64,000 nt of DNA from Pseudidiomarina sp. (GTDB lineage: Bacteria; Pseudomonadota; Gammaproteobacteria; Enterobacterales; Alteromonadaceae), in assembly GCA_023260975.1 (NCBI GenBank), contig JALQTK010000002.1, positions 41,211 to 105,210 of the forward strand, in the 5' to 3' direction. Below are positions 23,051-37,764 of the stretch, in pieces. The first letter of the stretch is position 1. The number at the start of each line of letters is the position of its first letter. The notes below the pieces were generated by a model. It did no database searches. It worked only from the letters and a program-made list of their open reading frames with translations, and was not told the DNA's origin. Position numbers and translations under genes: made by a program.

Positions 23051-23156
23051 CCCGCGGCTTAAATCAGTCTTAGGTAGTTAACTAAACACCCAAAGCGTTC
23101 CTTGCTGTTCGCGGTGCGACTGAGCCGATAACAGCTATGAACCATAAGGAGCAGAA

Positions 23157-23528
23157 ATGCGCAATTATGAAATCGTATTCATGGTCCACCCGGACCAGAG
23201 CGAGCAAGTACCTGGTATGATCGAGCGCTACAGCGAAACGATCAAAGCCGGTAACGGTACCATCCATCGTTTGGAAGACTGGGGCCGTCGTCAATTGGCA
23301 TACCCAATCAACAAGTTGCATAAAGCACACTACGTGTTGATGAACATCGAAGCGTCAAACGAAGTTATCGACGAGCTGGAAACGGCTTTCCGTTATAACG
23401 ACGCCGTTCTGCGTAACATGATCATGCGTCAAAAAGATGCAGTCACTGAAGCGTCACCTATGATCCGTAAAGACGAGCGTAAAGCTGAGTCACGTTACGA
23501 TGAACAGGAAGAGAGCGAAGAAGCGTAA
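23157..23528 (+). CDS. rpsF: 30S ribosomal protein S6
   Basis: '[25 protein letters not shown]', '[24 protein letters not shown]'. Confidence 0.98.
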   Translation: MRNYEIVFMVHPDQSEQVPGMIERYSETIKAGNGTIHRLEDWGRRQLAYPINKLHKAHYVLMNIEASNEVIDELETAFRYNDAVLRNMIMRQKDAVTEASPMIRKDERKAESRYDEQEESEEA

Positions 23529-23536
23529 GCTTCGGC

Positions 23537-24104
<568 letters not shown>

Positions 24105-24146
24105 GCTGGCGCGACGAACGATTTCGACCATCAGAGGTAGCGAACA

Positions 24147-24599
24147 ATGCAAATTATTTTGTTAGATAAAGTCGCCAACTTAGGCAGCTTGGGTGACCAA
24201 GTTGAAGTTAAGTCTGGTTACGCACGTAACTTTTTATTCCCGCAAGGCAAGGCTGTACCTGCCACAGCGGCGAATATTGCTAAATTCGAAGAGCGTCGCG
24301 CTGAGTTAGAAGCTAAATTAGCTGCTGATTTGGCTGCTGCCCAGCAACGTGCTGAGCAGGTTAGCGCTTTAGAAACCGTAGTCATCACCTCAAAAGCGGG
24401 TGACGAAGGTAAATTATTTGGTTCTATCGGCACGCGTGACATCGCTGACGCAGTATCTGCGGCAGGCGTTGCGGTGAAGAAGAGCGAAGTGATGTTACCA
24501 AACGGTACATTGCGTGATGTGGGTGAATACAGCGTTGAATTGCATCTGCATTCAGACGTGTTTGCCACGGTAACCATACAAGTCGTAGCTGCTGACTAA
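24147..24599 (+). CDS. rplI: 50S ribosomal protein L9
   Basis: '[36 protein letters not shown]'. Confidence 0.99.
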   Translation: MQIILLDKVANLGSLGDQVEVKSGYARNFLFPQGKAVPATAANIAKFEERRAELEAKLAADLAAAQQRAEQVSALETVVITSKAGDEGKLFGSIGTRDIADAVSAAGVAVKKSEVMLPNGTLRDVGEYSVELHLHSDVFATVTIQVVAAD

Positions 24600-24630
24600 T
24601 CAGCGACGATAATAGCGACAGTGATGTCCG

Positions 24631-24666
24631 AAAAGCCGAATCAGTATACTGATTCGGCTTTTTTAT
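24631..24666 (+). terminator. Rho-independent terminator after rplI
   Basis: AAAAGCCGAATCAG-TATA-CTGATTCGGCTTTTTT perfect inverted repeat plus T-run. Confidence 0.92.
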
Positions 24667-24767
24667 GCCTCAAACAGATCGTGCGAAGGGGTTCTGCTTC
24701 CTTCTTGGGTCAGCATTTTGTATAGTCTGCAGCATAGAGTTTTCCCCATACCTTGATAGAGACCAGC

Positions 24768-26180
24768 ATGGCAGAAAAACGCTCAGAGCAAGCGTCCCGC
24801 AAAGATGCAAAATTAGACGCAATTAAAACCCCACCGCATTCCATTGAAGCGGAGCAATCGGTGCTGGGCGGATTGATGCTCGACACCCAGGCCTGGGACA
24901 ACATTGCTGATGAAATAATTGCTGACGATTTTTATCATCGTGGCCATCGACTGATCTTCAAGGCCATGCATCATTTAGCTGAACGTAGCCAACCGATCGA
25001 TTTAGTTACCGTTTCTGAGGTACTGGAAAGCACGGGTGAATTGCAAGACGTTGGTGGCTTTGCTTATTTGGGCGAAATTGCTAAAAACACCCCGAGCGCA
25101 GCAAATATTCGCGCCTACGCAAAAATTGTGCGTGAGCGTGCGGTAGTGCGTGAAATGATTGCGGTCGCGAATGATATTGCCGAATCAGGGTTTGACACGC
25201 AGAGCCGCACCAGTGCCGAATTGCTCGATGAGGCCGAGCGTAAAGTATTCTTGATTGCTGAAAAACGTATTAACCAAAATGAAGGCCCACAGGCCATTGT
25301 ACCGATCTTAGAGAAGACTATTAATCGTATTGAGCAGCTCAGTGCGAATAAAAACCATAATGGTGTTACCGGCGCATCGACTGGCTTTACTGACTTGGAC
25401 CGCATGACCGCCGGCTTACAAAATTCCGATTTAATTATTGTTGCAGCGCGGCCATCCATGGGTAAAACCACCTTCGCCATGAATTTGGTCGAGAATGTGG
25501 CAATGAAGGCCGAGCATCCGGTCTTGGTGTTTAGTTTGGAGATGCCGTCAGAGCAAATCATGATGCGGATGTTGGCATCACTGAGTCATGTTGACCAAAC
25601 GCGGATTCGTAGCGGCCAATTAAAAGATGAAGACTGGGATCGTATTGCCTCAACGATAAATATTTTAAAGCAGCGTAATAATATTTTAATTGATGATTCG
25701 TCGGGCTTAACCCCTACTGAAGTTCGTTCGCGAGCACGCCGGGTACACCGTGAGCACAAAGGTCTTAGCATGATCATGGTGGACTATTTACAGTTGATGA
25801 CGGTACCTGGTTTTAACGATAACCGTACCCTAGAAATCGCTGAAATTTCGCGCTCGTTGAAGGCCCTAGCGAAAGAGTTGAGTGTACCGGTAGTGGCACT
25901 GTCACAGTTGAATCGCTCACTTGAGCAGCGTGCTAACAAGCGCCCAGTCAACTCTGATTTACGTGAATCAGGCTCGATTGAGCAAGATGCTGACGTAGTC
26001 ATGTTTATCTATCGCGACGAAGTGTATCACCCCGAATCTGAAGAGCAGGGTATCGCTGAAGTGATTTTAGGCAAACAACGGAATGGCCCAATTGGCACCA
26101 TCAAGTTAAAGTTCCAAGGGCAGTTTTCGCGCTTTGATAATTTGGCGATTAGCCAAATGTATGAAGGTTTCGACCGTTAA
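24768..26180 (+). CDS. dnaB: Replicative DNA helicase
   Basis: 'PPHSIEAEQSVLGGLMLD', Walker A 'AARPSMGKTTFAMN', 'SQLNRSLEQRANKRPVNSDLRESGSIEQDADVVMFIYRDEVY'. Confidence 0.98.
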   Translation: MAEKRSEQASRKDAKLDAIKTPPHSIEAEQSVLGGLMLDTQAWDNIADEIIADDFYHRGHRLIFKAMHHLAERSQPIDLVTVSEVLESTGELQDVGGFAYLGEIAKNTPSAANIRAYAKIVRERAVVREMIAVANDIAESGFDTQSRTSAELLDEAERKVFLIAEKRINQNEGPQAIVPILEKTINRIEQLSANKNHNGVTGASTGFTDLDRMTAGLQNSDLIIVAARPSMGKTTFAMNLVENVAMKAEHPVLVFSLEMPSEQIMMRMLASLSHVDQTRIRSGQLKDEDWDRIASTINILKQRNNILIDDSSGLTPTEVRSRARRVHREHKGLSMIMVDYLQLMTVPGFNDNRTLEIAEISRSLKALAKELSVPVVALSQLNRSLEQRANKRPVNSDLRESGSIEQDADVVMFIYRDEVYHPESEEQGIAEVILGKQRNGPIGTIKLKFQGQFSRFDNLAISQMYEGFDR

Positions 26181-26626
26181 GCGTTAGCTTGGCAGTGGTG
26201 GCATAAGCCGTGTGCTTCAATGGTCTGGCTAGCCACCGTGAAACCATGGCTTTGTGCTTGCTTGCGCAGGGCGTCATAAACCCCATCGGATTGAATTTCT
26301 TGCACGGAGCCACAGCGCTCACAAATCAACATTTGTACCGGGTGATGGTGGTCAAAATGGCTGCACAACACATAGCTGTTGGATGAACTAATCTTGTGTA
26401 CAAACCCTTGTTCTTGCAGAAAATCGAGAGCGCGATAAATAGTCGGTGGTTTGGCATTTGGCACCGCACCTTTTAACTTATCTAATAAATCATAAGCGCC
26501 GATAGCACCATCTTGACCGGCTAGGATCTCGAATACCTCGCGTCGGGCCGGAGTGAGACGGGCGCCGCGTTGTTCGCAGAGTTTTTCGGCTTTATTAATC
26601 AGCCGTTGGGTTTCAGGTGTCGTCAT
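26177..26626 (-). CDS. zur: Fur family transcriptional regulator, Zur-like
   Basis: 149 aa; 'RGARLTPARREVFEIL', 'PPTIYRALDFLQEQGFVHKI', 'CSHFDHHHPVQMLICERCGSVQEI'; adjacent to dusA as in E. coli. Confidence 0.88.
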   Translation of the reverse strand: MTTPETQRLINKAEKLCEQRGARLTPARREVFEILAGQDGAIGAYDLLDKLKGAVPNAKPPTIYRALDFLQEQGFVHKISSSNSYVLCSHFDHHHPVQMLICERCGSVQEIQSDGVYDALRKQAQSHGFTVASQTIEAHGLCHHCQANA

Positions 26627-26721
26627 GCACGCAGTTTAGCACGCGATTTTTTACAGAGGAAGTTTCAAATCAAAACGGTATAATGGCGCTGTTATTTAGC
26701 AACGCGCAGAGTTCCTCAGCT

Positions 26722-27732
26722 ATGAACAATCGTACCCTCGCAGTGGCTCCGATGCTCGATTGGACTGATCGCCATTGTCGCTATTTTCATCGCCTGTTAA
26801 GTCAACACGCGCTGCTGTACACCGAAATGGTCACCACCGGTGCGATTTTGTATGGCAAGCATGATTTTTTGCGCTTTAATCCAGCCGAGCAGCCGCTGGT
26901 ATTGCAACTAGGTGGCAGCGATCCGGCGGCTATGGCTGAATGTACAGCGTTGGCGGCAGAGCGTGGCTATCAAGAAGTTAATATCAACGTTGGTTGTCCC
27001 TCTGACCGAGTGCAAAACGGCAGTTTTGGCGCCTGTTTGATGGCTGAGCCAGACACTGTGGCAAGCTGTGTGGCAGCGATGAAGCAAGCAGCACCGAATA
27101 CTGTCATTTCGGTAAAAACGCGGCTGGGTATTGATAAACATGATAGCGACGAGTTTCTGCACGATTTTTTAGAACCGATCATGGCGGCTGGCTGTGAACA
27201 CGTTACTCTACACGCTCGCAACGCTTGGTTGCAGGGTTTAAGTCCAAAGCAAAACCGCGACATTCCGCCACTGCGTTATGATCGGGTATACCGCATGAAG
27301 CAGCGCTACCCACAGCTGCACGTTACCATCAACGGTGGCATTACCAATAGCGCAGAAATTACCGAGCATTTGCAACATGTTGATGGCGTGATGATTGGCC
27401 GGGAAGCCTACCAAAATCCGCGTATTTTGACCGAGTTCGATGGCTTTTTCGGGGCCCCAAGCGCGCCCGTTAATTTGCTTGACGTGGTCATGCAAATGCT
27501 CGATTACACCAATGAACATATTGCCCAAGGCGGTCGTGCTTGGCATGTAGCGCGACACATGCTCGGCCTGTTTCAGGGCCTACCGGGAGCGCGGCGTTGG
27601 CGTCAACTGCTGTCACAATTGGGGCCGGTAGCCGAAACTGCAGACGATCTGTTGCTGCCGGCATTAACAGCAGTGACCGAGGCAACGCGGCTCTATCAAC
27701 AGCGCCAAGAAAGTGAAGAAAATCACCACTAA
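26722..27732 (+). CDS. dusA: tRNA-dihydrouridine synthase A
   Basis: 'LAVAPMLDWTDRHCRYFHRLLS', 'VNINVGCPSDRVQNGSFGACLM'; start chosen at MNNRTLAVAPM (26722). Confidence 0.94.
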   Translation: MNNRTLAVAPMLDWTDRHCRYFHRLLSQHALLYTEMVTTGAILYGKHDFLRFNPAEQPLVLQLGGSDPAAMAECTALAAERGYQEVNINVGCPSDRVQNGSFGACLMAEPDTVASCVAAMKQAAPNTVISVKTRLGIDKHDSDEFLHDFLEPIMAAGCEHVTLHARNAWLQGLSPKQNRDIPPLRYDRVYRMKQRYPQLHVTINGGITNSAEITEHLQHVDGVMIGREAYQNPRILTEFDGFFGAPSAPVNLLDVVMQMLDYTNEHIAQGGRAWHVARHMLGLFQGLPGARRWRQLLSQLGPVAETADDLLLPALTAVTEATRLYQQRQESEENHH

Positions 27733-27868
27733 TTGTCGAATTGGTCGTAGCAATTCTCATCGAAATTGTAATAAACCCAATTAAAACATGTAGATAATAT
27801 TTTTGGCATAATTCATGCATATCTCTAATCAACGCGGCAATAGCCGCTTAAACTAAGGAGATAATGAC

Positions 27869-28123
27869 ATGAAAAAGTTAATCGTTGCAGTGCTGCTGGT
27901 CAATGCGTCAATGGTAATGAATCCGACTGCGCAAGCAGCCGAATTATCAACCATCGATTATTTAGGTGAGGCCATTAGCCAACAGGCCAATGCAGTCAAG
28001 AATGAATTGCTGCGTACCACCGAAAAAGCGCTCAAGCAGACTATGGCAGAGATTAAGCTGGTGTTTGCAGTTGCCGACGATGCCGATCAAGAAGTCGTTG
28101 ACGCCCCGGTTAAGCAACCATAG
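27869..28123 (+). CDS. Small predicted exported protein
   Basis: 84 aa; signal peptide MKKLIVAVLLVNASMVMNPTAQAA; SD-like 'aaggagataatgac' upstream; no family recognised. Confidence 0.65.
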   Translation: MKKLIVAVLLVNASMVMNPTAQAAELSTIDYLGEAISQQANAVKNELLRTTEKALKQTMAEIKLVFAVADDADQEVVDAPVKQP

Positions 28124-28125
28124 TA

Positions 28126-28245
28126 ATGATGTTACTGAACCCCTACTTAGTATCTATGCTGTTGTTGGCGCCGGTATTGGGAACGGTTGCCGCTGCCGCG
28201 CTATTGCGCGTCAGCCTGTCGCTTGGCGGTATCAAATCGGAGTGA
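28126..28245 (+). CDS. Candidate 39-aa hydrophobic small ORF
   Basis: ATGATG 3 nt after preceding stop; MMLLNPYLVSMLLLAPVLGTVAAAALLRVSLSLGGIKSE; below the ORF-track cutoff. Confidence 0.35.
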   Translation: MMLLNPYLVSMLLLAPVLGTVAAAALLRVSLSLGGIKSE

Positions 28246-28325
28246 TTCAGGTGACTCATTATGCTAATCTGAAGTAGTTTTGCGCAGTCGCGCACTAACA
28301 ACAACTAACCAGAGGAAGCAACCGC

Positions 28326-29540
28326 GTGAAAAGCTCTTATAGTTTTGCTCTATTGACAGTCATTGCGTTGTCGAGTGCTGCTTGTAGTGACCCGGAATCG
28401 ACCCAGCAAACGCTTGAAGCGGGTGAACGTGCAAAGCAACTGGCTCAACAGTATATGATCGTTGATACCCACATTGACGTGCCATATCGGCTCCGCGATG
28501 ATTGGGAAGATGTCAGTAAAGCGACCCAACGCGGTGAGTTTGATTACCCGCGGGCTGTGGCTGGTGGTTTAAATATACCATTTATGTCGATCTATATTCC
28601 GGCCGCACTAGAACGCACAGCAGGGGCCAGCTATCAACTCGCCCATGAACTGATTGATGGGATGGAAGCTTTAGTTTGGCGTGCCTCAGACAAGTTTGGC
28701 ATGGCTTATTCAAGTGCTGATGCCGAGCGTTTGTTTGCGCAGGGTAAAATTGGTATTGCTTTAGGTATGGAAAATGGCGCACCGATTGAGGGTAAGTTGG
28801 AGAATCTGCAAACCTTTTTTGACCGTGGCATACGCTATATTACCTTATCCCACTCTGAGTCCAATCATATTGCCGACTCATCCTACGATTTACGTAAACA
28901 ATGGAACGGCTTAAGCCCGTTTGGCAAAGAGCTAATTGTTGCGATGAATAACCTCGGCGTTATGGCCGATATCTCGCATGTCTCTGATGACGCCTTTTGG
29001 CAAACCTTAGAGATAACTAAAACTCCGGTAATTGCCTCGCATTCCTCATTACGGCGCTTTACTCCTGGCTTCGAGCGTAACATGAGTGATGAAATGATTA
29101 CCGCACTGGCGGAAAATGGTGGAGTCATCATGATTAACTTCGGTTCGGCGTTTGTCACCCAACAAGCCAACCGTTATAACGATATCATTCGGCCACAAAT
29201 CGACGCGATTCGTGCCGAGCTTGGCGACAGCGCCGAGGCTGATGCGAAAATTGCCGAACTACGCGGTAAAAATCCCTATCCGTTCGCTACCTTAGAACAA
29301 GTGCTTGACCATATTGATCATGTCAATGCGCTGGTTGGAATTGATTATATCGGCATTGGCTCCGACTATGATGGCGTCGGTGATTCATTACCGGTTGGCT
29401 TGAAAGATGTTTCTAGCTACCCGAATTTGATTCAAGGTTTATTGGATCGGGGTTACAGCGAAGACGATATCGGCAAAATTCTATCCGGTAATTTCATGCG
29501 AGTGTGGAAAGCTGTTGAAACTTACGCAGCTAGCCAGTAA
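28326..29540 (+). CDS. Membrane dipeptidase (peptidase M19 family), predicted lipoprotein
   Basis: Lipobox 'ALSSAAC'; 'MIVDTHIDVPYRL', 'GMENGAPI', 'YITLSHSESN', 'DISHVSDDAFW', 'ASHSSLR', 'GIGSDYDGV'. Confidence 0.93.
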   Translation: MKSSYSFALLTVIALSSAACSDPESTQQTLEAGERAKQLAQQYMIVDTHIDVPYRLRDDWEDVSKATQRGEFDYPRAVAGGLNIPFMSIYIPAALERTAGASYQLAHELIDGMEALVWRASDKFGMAYSSADAERLFAQGKIGIALGMENGAPIEGKLENLQTFFDRGIRYITLSHSESNHIADSSYDLRKQWNGLSPFGKELIVAMNNLGVMADISHVSDDAFWQTLEITKTPVIASHSSLRRFTPGFERNMSDEMITALAENGGVIMINFGSAFVTQQANRYNDIIRPQIDAIRAELGDSAEADAKIAELRGKNPYPFATLEQVLDHIDHVNALVGIDYIGIGSDYDGVGDSLPVGLKDVSSYPNLIQGLLDRGYSEDDIGKILSGNFMRVWKAVETYAASQ

Positions 29541-29556
29541 TCGTCTACTTTTAGCG

Positions 29557-29584
29557 TTGACATTCGGCCGCGAAAGCGTATAAT
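29557..29584 (+). promoter_or_regulatory. S10 operon promoter, near-perfect sigma70 (TTGACA - 16 nt - TATAAT)
   Basis: TTGACA 29557-29562, TATAAT 29579-29584, about 220 nt upstream of rpsJ ATG. Confidence 0.88.
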
Positions 29585-29591
29585 TCGCGGC

Positions 29592-30115
<524 letters not shown>

Positions 30116-30153
30116 GCGGGCAGTAATAGGATTACACACGAGAGGTTTTAACA

Positions 30154-30798
30154 ATGGCTATTGGTCTAGTCGGTCGTAAAGTAGGAATGACACGTGTCTT
30201 CCAAGAAGACGGCGCTTCTGTACCTGTTACTGTAATTGAAGTAACTGCAAACCGTGTGACTCAGGTAAAAACTGATGACACTGACGGATATCGTGCACTT
30301 CAAGTCACAACAGGTGAGAAAAAAGCAAGCCGTGTTTCTAAGCCACTTGCGGGCCACTTCGCGAAAGCGGGTGTTGATGCAGGTCGCGGTCTCTGGGAAT
30401 TCCGCCTAGAGAATGGTGAAGGTGAAGAATTCACAGTAGGTTCTGAAATCACTGTTGAATTGTTTGCGGAAACCAAAAAAGTTGACGTTACCGGTACTTC
30501 AAAAGGTAAAGGTTTCCAAGGCGCTATCAAGCGTTGGAACTTCAGCATGCAAGACGCTACCCACGGTAACTCGCGCTCACATCGTGCGCCGGGTTCAATT
30601 GGTCAAAACCAGTCTCCGGGTCGCGTTTTCAAAGGCAAAAAGATGGCAGGTCAGATGGGTAACAAGCAAATAACCGTGCAAACGCTAGACGTAGTACGTG
30701 TTGACGCAGAGCGTGGCTTGTTGCTGGTTCGTGGCGCTGTCCCTGGTGCTATTGGCGGCGATGTTATCGTCAAGCCAGCAGTCAAGGTCAAGGCGTAA
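30154..30798 (+). CDS. rplC: 50S ribosomal protein L3
   Basis: '[29 protein letters not shown]'. Confidence 0.99.
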   Translation: MAIGLVGRKVGMTRVFQEDGASVPVTVIEVTANRVTQVKTDDTDGYRALQVTTGEKKASRVSKPLAGHFAKAGVDAGRGLWEFRLENGEGEEFTVGSEITVELFAETKKVDVTGTSKGKGFQGAIKRWNFSMQDATHGNSRSHRAPGSIGQNQSPGRVFKGKKMAGQMGNKQITVQTLDVVRVDAERGLLLVRGAVPGAIGGDVIVKPAVKVKA

Positions 30799-30816
30799 CG
30801 TCCGAGGAGAATGGTG

Positions 30817-31422
30817 ATGGAATTAACATTAAAAGACGCAAAAGGCGCTCTTGAAGTTTCCGAAGCTACCTTTGGACGTGAGTTCAACGAAGCTTTGGTA
30901 CATCAAGTTGTCGTAGCATATGCAGCCGGTGCTCGTCAGGGTAGCCGTGCGCAAAAGACGCGTTCTGAAGTTTCAGGTGGTGGTAAGAAGCCATGGAAAC
31001 AAAAAGGTTCAGGCCGTGCTCGTGCAGGTACTACGCGTAGCCCAATCTGGCGTACCGGTGGTGTGACTTTCGCAGCGAAACCACAAAACCACAGCCAGAA
31101 AGTAAACAAGAAAATGTATCGCGGTGCTCTGATGAGCATTTTATCAGAACTGATTCGTCAAGGCCGCCTGACAGTGGTTGAGAACTTTGCCGTTGAATCG
31201 CCAAAGACCAAAGAATTAGTCGCGAAACTGAAAGCGATGGATCTGAACGACGTTCTGATTATCACCAAAGAAGTGGACGAAAACTTGTTCTTAGCGTCAC
31301 GCAACTTGCATAAAGTTGACGTACGTGATGTTCAAGGTATCGACCCGGTGAGCTTAATCGCTTTTGAAAATGTTCTGATGACTGCTGACGCAGTGAAGCA
31401 ACTTGAGGAGAAATTGTCATGA
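30817..31422 (+). CDS. rplD: 50S ribosomal protein L4
   Basis: '[39 protein letters not shown]'. Confidence 0.99.
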   Translation: MELTLKDAKGALEVSEATFGREFNEALVHQVVVAYAAGARQGSRAQKTRSEVSGGGKKPWKQKGSGRARAGTTRSPIWRTGGVTFAAKPQNHSQKVNKKMYRGALMSILSELIRQGRLTVVENFAVESPKTKELVAKLKAMDLNDVLIITKEVDENLFLASRNLHKVDVRDVQGIDPVSLIAFENVLMTADAVKQLEEKLS

Positions 31423-31721
31423 TGCGCGAAGAACGTTTACTTCAAGTACTTGTCGCTCCTCACGTTTCTGAAAAGTCTACGACTGCAGCAGAAACTAACA
31501 ACACGGTTGTGTTTAAAGTTGCTACGAATGCCACTAAAGCTGAAATCAAAGCGGCCGTTGAAAAGCTGTTTGAAGTTCAAGTTAAAGGTGTTCGCACGGT
31601 TAACGTTAAGGGCAAAACCAAACGTACCGGCATGCGCGTAGGTAAGCGCAGTGACTGGAAAAAAGCGTATGTCACCCTGCAAGAAGGCTCTGACATCGAC
31701 TTCGTCGGCGGCGCTGAGTAA
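31419..31721 (+). CDS. rplW: 50S ribosomal protein L23
   Basis: '[19 protein letters not shown]...[23 protein letters not shown]'; start overlaps rplD stop (ATGATG). Confidence 0.98.
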   Translation: MMREERLLQVLVAPHVSEKSTTAAETNNTVVFKVATNATKAEIKAAVEKLFEVQVKGVRTVNVKGKTKRTGMRVGKRSDWKKAYVTLQEGSDIDFVGGAE

Positions 31722-31735
31722 TAGGAGGAATTCAC

Positions 31736-32560
31736 ATGGCATTAGTTAAGTGTAAGCCTACGTCTCCAGGTCGTCGTCACCTCGTTAAAGTGGTTAACGA
31801 AGATCTGTACAAAGGTAAGCCATACGCCCCGTTGTTGGACAAAAACAACAAAAACGGCGGTCGTAACAATAATGGTCGTATTACTGTACGTCACATTGGT
31901 GGTGGTCATAAGCAACACTACCGGATGGTTGACTTCAAACGCGACAAAGATGGTATCCCAGCAAAAGTTGAGCGTTTGGAATATGATCCAAACCGTTCAG
32001 CGAACATTGCCCTAGTGCTGTATGCCGACGGTGAACGTCGTTACATTTTAGCACCTAAAGGTATGAAAGCAGGTGATGCAGTTCAATCAGGTGTGGATGC
32101 ACCTATCAAGGCGGGTAACGCTTTACCACTGCGTAATATTCCAGTTGGTGCTGTGGTTCACGCTTTGGAAATGAAGCCAGGTAAAGGTGCTCAGTTAGCT
32201 CGCTCAGCGGGTGCTTCTGTGCAAGTACTTGGTCGCGATGGCGCGTACGTAACAGTTCGTTTGCGTTCTGGCGAAGTTCGTCGGATTCAGTCGGATTGCC
32301 GTGCAACTATCGGCGAAGTAGGCAACGCAGAACACATGCTGCGTCAATTGGGTAAAGCTGGTGCAGTGCGCTGGCGTGGTGTTCGTCCAACCGTTCGCGG
32401 TGTGGCGATGAACCCAGTTGATCACCCACATGGTGGTGGTGAAGGTCGTACTTCAGGTGGTCGTCATCCGGTTTCTCCATGGGGAACACCGACTAAGGGT
32501 TATAAGACCCGTAGTAACAAGCGTACTGATAAGTTCATCGTACGTCGTCGCAACAAATAA
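31736..32560 (+). CDS. rplB: 50S ribosomal protein L2
   Basis: '[16 protein letters not shown]', '[24 protein letters not shown]', '[38 protein letters not shown]'. Confidence 0.99.
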   Translation: MALVKCKPTSPGRRHLVKVVNEDLYKGKPYAPLLDKNNKNGGRNNNGRITVRHIGGGHKQHYRMVDFKRDKDGIPAKVERLEYDPNRSANIALVLYADGERRYILAPKGMKAGDAVQSGVDAPIKAGNALPLRNIPVGAVVHALEMKPGKGAQLARSAGASVQVLGRDGAYVTVRLRSGEVRRIQSDCRATIGEVGNAEHMLRQLGKAGAVRWRGVRPTVRGVAMNPVDHPHGGGEGRTSGGRHPVSPWGTPTKGYKTRSNKRTDKFIVRRRNK

Positions 32561-32576
32561 GAGTTGAGGATTAGAC

Positions 32577-32855
32577 ATGCCACGTTCTCTTAAAAAAGGT
32601 CCATTTATTGACCTTCACCTATTGAATAAGGTGGAGAAAGCGTTGGAAGCCGGGGACAAGAAGCCAATTAAAACTTGGTCCCGCCGTTCAATGATTATCC
32701 CTGATATGATCGGCCTTACGTTAGCTGTTCATAATGGTCGCCAGCACGTGCCAGTATTCGTCTCTGACGAAATGGTTGGTCACAAGCTAGGTGAATTTGC
32801 ACCAACCCGCACTTATCGTGGCCACGCTGCTGATAAGAAAGCGAAGAAACGGTAA
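32577..32855 (+). CDS. rpsS: 30S ribosomal protein S19
   Basis: '[22 protein letters not shown]'. Confidence 0.99.
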   Translation: MPRSLKKGPFIDLHLLNKVEKALEAGDKKPIKTWSRRSMIIPDMIGLTLAVHNGRQHVPVFVSDEMVGHKLGEFAPTRTYRGHAADKKAKKR

Positions 32856-32864
32856 GGGAGACAA

Positions 32865-33200
32865 ATGATGGAAGCTATTGCTATTCACAAGTTTGCCCGC
32901 CTTTCTCCACAAAAAGGCCGGTTGGTTGCTGACCAGATCCGCGGATTACCAGTTGCGAAAGCACTGGAAATTTTGGCTTACAGCCCTAAAGATGCAGCTG
33001 GTCTGCTGAAAAAGGTGTTGGAATCAGCCATCGCGAATGCTGAGCACAACGAAGGTGCCGACATCGACGAGTTGAAAGTCGCTAAAATCATGGTGGACGA
33101 AGGTCCTCAGATGAAGCGTATCAAACCTCGTGCGAAAGGTCGTGCTGATCGTATCATCAAGCGTACCAGCCACATTACTGTGGTTGTTTCGGATAGCTAG
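32865..33200 (+). CDS. rplV: 50S ribosomal protein L22
   Basis: '[32 protein letters not shown]'. Confidence 0.99.
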   Translation: MMEAIAIHKFARLSPQKGRLVADQIRGLPVAKALEILAYSPKDAAGLLKKVLESAIANAEHNEGADIDELKVAKIMVDEGPQMKRIKPRAKGRADRIIKRTSHITVVVSDS

Positions 33201-33210
33201 GAGATAAGTT

Positions 33211-33900
33211 ATGGGTCAGAAAGTTCATCCTAATGGTATTCGCCTAGGTATCACCAAACCATGGAATGCAACCTGGTTCGCGAATACAAAAGATTTTGCT
33301 GATAACCTGCATGGTGATCACCTGGTTCGTTTAATGTTGAAAAAAGAGCTGAGCCAAGCTTCAGTTTCTCGTATCGTCATTGAGCGTCCAGCAAAAAGCA
33401 TCCGTGTCACCATTCACACTGCACGCCCAGGCGTGGTGATTGGTAAGAAAGGTGAAGACGTTGAGAAATTGCGTCAAGCTGTTTCTAAATTGACCGGTGT
33501 ACCAGCACAGATCAACATCTCAGAAGTGCGTAAGCCAGAAATGGATGCACAACTGGTTGCTGAAAACATCGCTGGTCAGCTTGAGCGCCGCGTTATGTTC
33601 CGTCGTGCTATGAAGCGTGCGGTACAGAACGCCATGCGTATCGGCGCCAAAGGTATCAAAGTAGAAGTAAGCGGCCGTTTAGGTGGCGCTGAAATTGCTC
33701 GTACTGAGTGGTACCGTGAAGGTCGCGTTCCATTGCACACACTGCGTGCGGACATTGACTACGCAACGGCAGAAGCAGGTACCACCTACGGTATCATTGG
33801 TGTAAAAGTTTGGGTTTTCCGTGGTGAGGTTCTCGGTGGCATGCCAACCGAAGAGAAACCAGCGGCAGCTCCAGCTAAGCGCCCCAAAGGCCGTAAGTAA
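33211..33900 (+). CDS. rpsC: 30S ribosomal protein S3
   Basis: '[24 protein letters not shown]', KH motif '[14 protein letters not shown]'. Confidence 0.99.
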   Translation: MGQKVHPNGIRLGITKPWNATWFANTKDFADNLHGDHLVRLMLKKELSQASVSRIVIERPAKSIRVTIHTARPGVVIGKKGEDVEKLRQAVSKLTGVPAQINISEVRKPEMDAQLVAENIAGQLERRVMFRRAMKRAVQNAMRIGAKGIKVEVSGRLGGAEIARTEWYREGRVPLHTLRADIDYATAEAGTTYGIIGVKVWVFRGEVLGGMPTEEKPAAAPAKRPKGRK

Positions 33901-33911
33901 GGAGAGACGAA

Positions 33912-34325
33912 ATGTTGCAACCTAAGCGTACAAAATTCCGTAAAGTTTTTAAGGGCCGTAACCGTGGTCTCGCGCAGTCTGGTAACAAAGTCAGCTTCGG
34001 TACTTTCGGTTTGAAAGCGGTTGACCGTGGTCGTATGACTGCGCGTCAAATCGAAGCGGCTCGTCGTGCTTTGACGCGTCATGTAAAACGTCAAGGTAAG
34101 ATTTGGATTCGCGTATTCCCAGATAAGCCAATTACCAATAAACCACTTGAAGTGCGGATGGGTAAAGGTAAGGGTAGCGTCGAGTATTGGGTAGCTCAGA
34201 TTCAGCCAGGCCGCGTCCTGTATGAAATCGACGGTGTATCAGAAGAAACTGCGCGTGAAGCGTTTGATCTTGCTGCACGTAAGCTGCCATTCAAAACCAC
34301 CTTTGTTATTCGGACGGTGATGTAA
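33912..34325 (+). CDS. rplP: 50S ribosomal protein L16
   Basis: '[36 protein letters not shown]'. Confidence 0.99.
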   Translation: MLQPKRTKFRKVFKGRNRGLAQSGNKVSFGTFGLKAVDRGRMTARQIEAARRALTRHVKRQGKIWIRVFPDKPITNKPLEVRMGKGKGSVEYWVAQIQPGRVLYEIDGVSEETAREAFDLAARKLPFKTTFVIRTVM

Positions 34326-34516
34326 TGAAAGCGAACGAACTGAAAGATAAAACCGTTGAGCAGCTGCAAGAAGAGTTGTTAGGTTTGCGTCGTGAGCAGT
34401 TTAACCTGCGCATGCAAGCCGCAACTGGCCAGCTGAATCAAACACACATGTTGAAGCAAGTGCGCCGTAATATCGCACGTGTGAAAACAGTATTGACCCA
34501 GAAGGCAGGTGCATAA
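34325..34516 (+). CDS. rpmC: 50S ribosomal protein L29
   Basis: '[31 protein letters not shown]'. Confidence 0.99.
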   Translation: MKANELKDKTVEQLQEELLGLRREQFNLRMQAATGQLNQTHMLKQVRRNIARVKTVLTQKAGA

Positions 34517-34776
34517 TGTCTGAGCAAACTATCCGGACGCTGCAAGGCCGTGTGACCAGCGACAAAATGGACAAGTCGATCACTGTGGCGATTACCCGTC
34601 GGGTAAAACACCCTGTGTATGGCAAGTACTTAACCCGTACTACCAAGTTGCATGCACACGACGAAAACAACGAATGCAAAACTGGCGATCTCGTGACTAT
34701 TCGCGAAACTCGCCCGGTCTCTAAGACCAAATGTTGGGCATTGGTTGAAATCGTAGAGCGCGCTGAAGTTATTTAA
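34516..34776 (+). CDS. rpsQ: 30S ribosomal protein S17
   Basis: '[44 protein letters not shown]'. Confidence 0.99.
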   Translation: MSEQTIRTLQGRVTSDKMDKSITVAITRRVKHPVYGKYLTRTTKLHAHDENNECKTGDLVTIRETRPVSKTKCWALVEIVERAEVI

Positions 34777-34797
34777 TTAGTTTTAGCGAGTTAGCTT

Positions 34798-34826
34798 AAA
34801 CGGCGCCCAATCGGGCGCCGTTTTTA
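34798..34826 (+). terminator. Rho-independent terminator ending the S10 operon
   Basis: AAACGGCGCCC-aatc-GGGCGCCGTTTTT. Confidence 0.95.
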
Positions 34827-34888
34827 TTTGGCTGCTTGTTTGCTCGGTTGAATCACAGTAAAGTGACATTATTCAAACACGTGTTTAA

Positions 34889-37758
<2,870 letters not shown>

Positions 37759-37764
37759 GCCGTT

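Noticed and set aside
24218-24577. 119-aa antisense ORF in rplI; similar antisense ORF 25115..25561 in dnaB
   Set aside because: Fully embedded opposite strongly conserved genes; no signals of their own.
26650-26684. TTTACA and TATAAT upstream of dusA as a promoter pair
   Set aside because: Spacing is 23 nt, outside the usual sigma70 range; the TATAAT may be a -10 but the proposed -35 is not convincing. No clear Zur box was seen here either.
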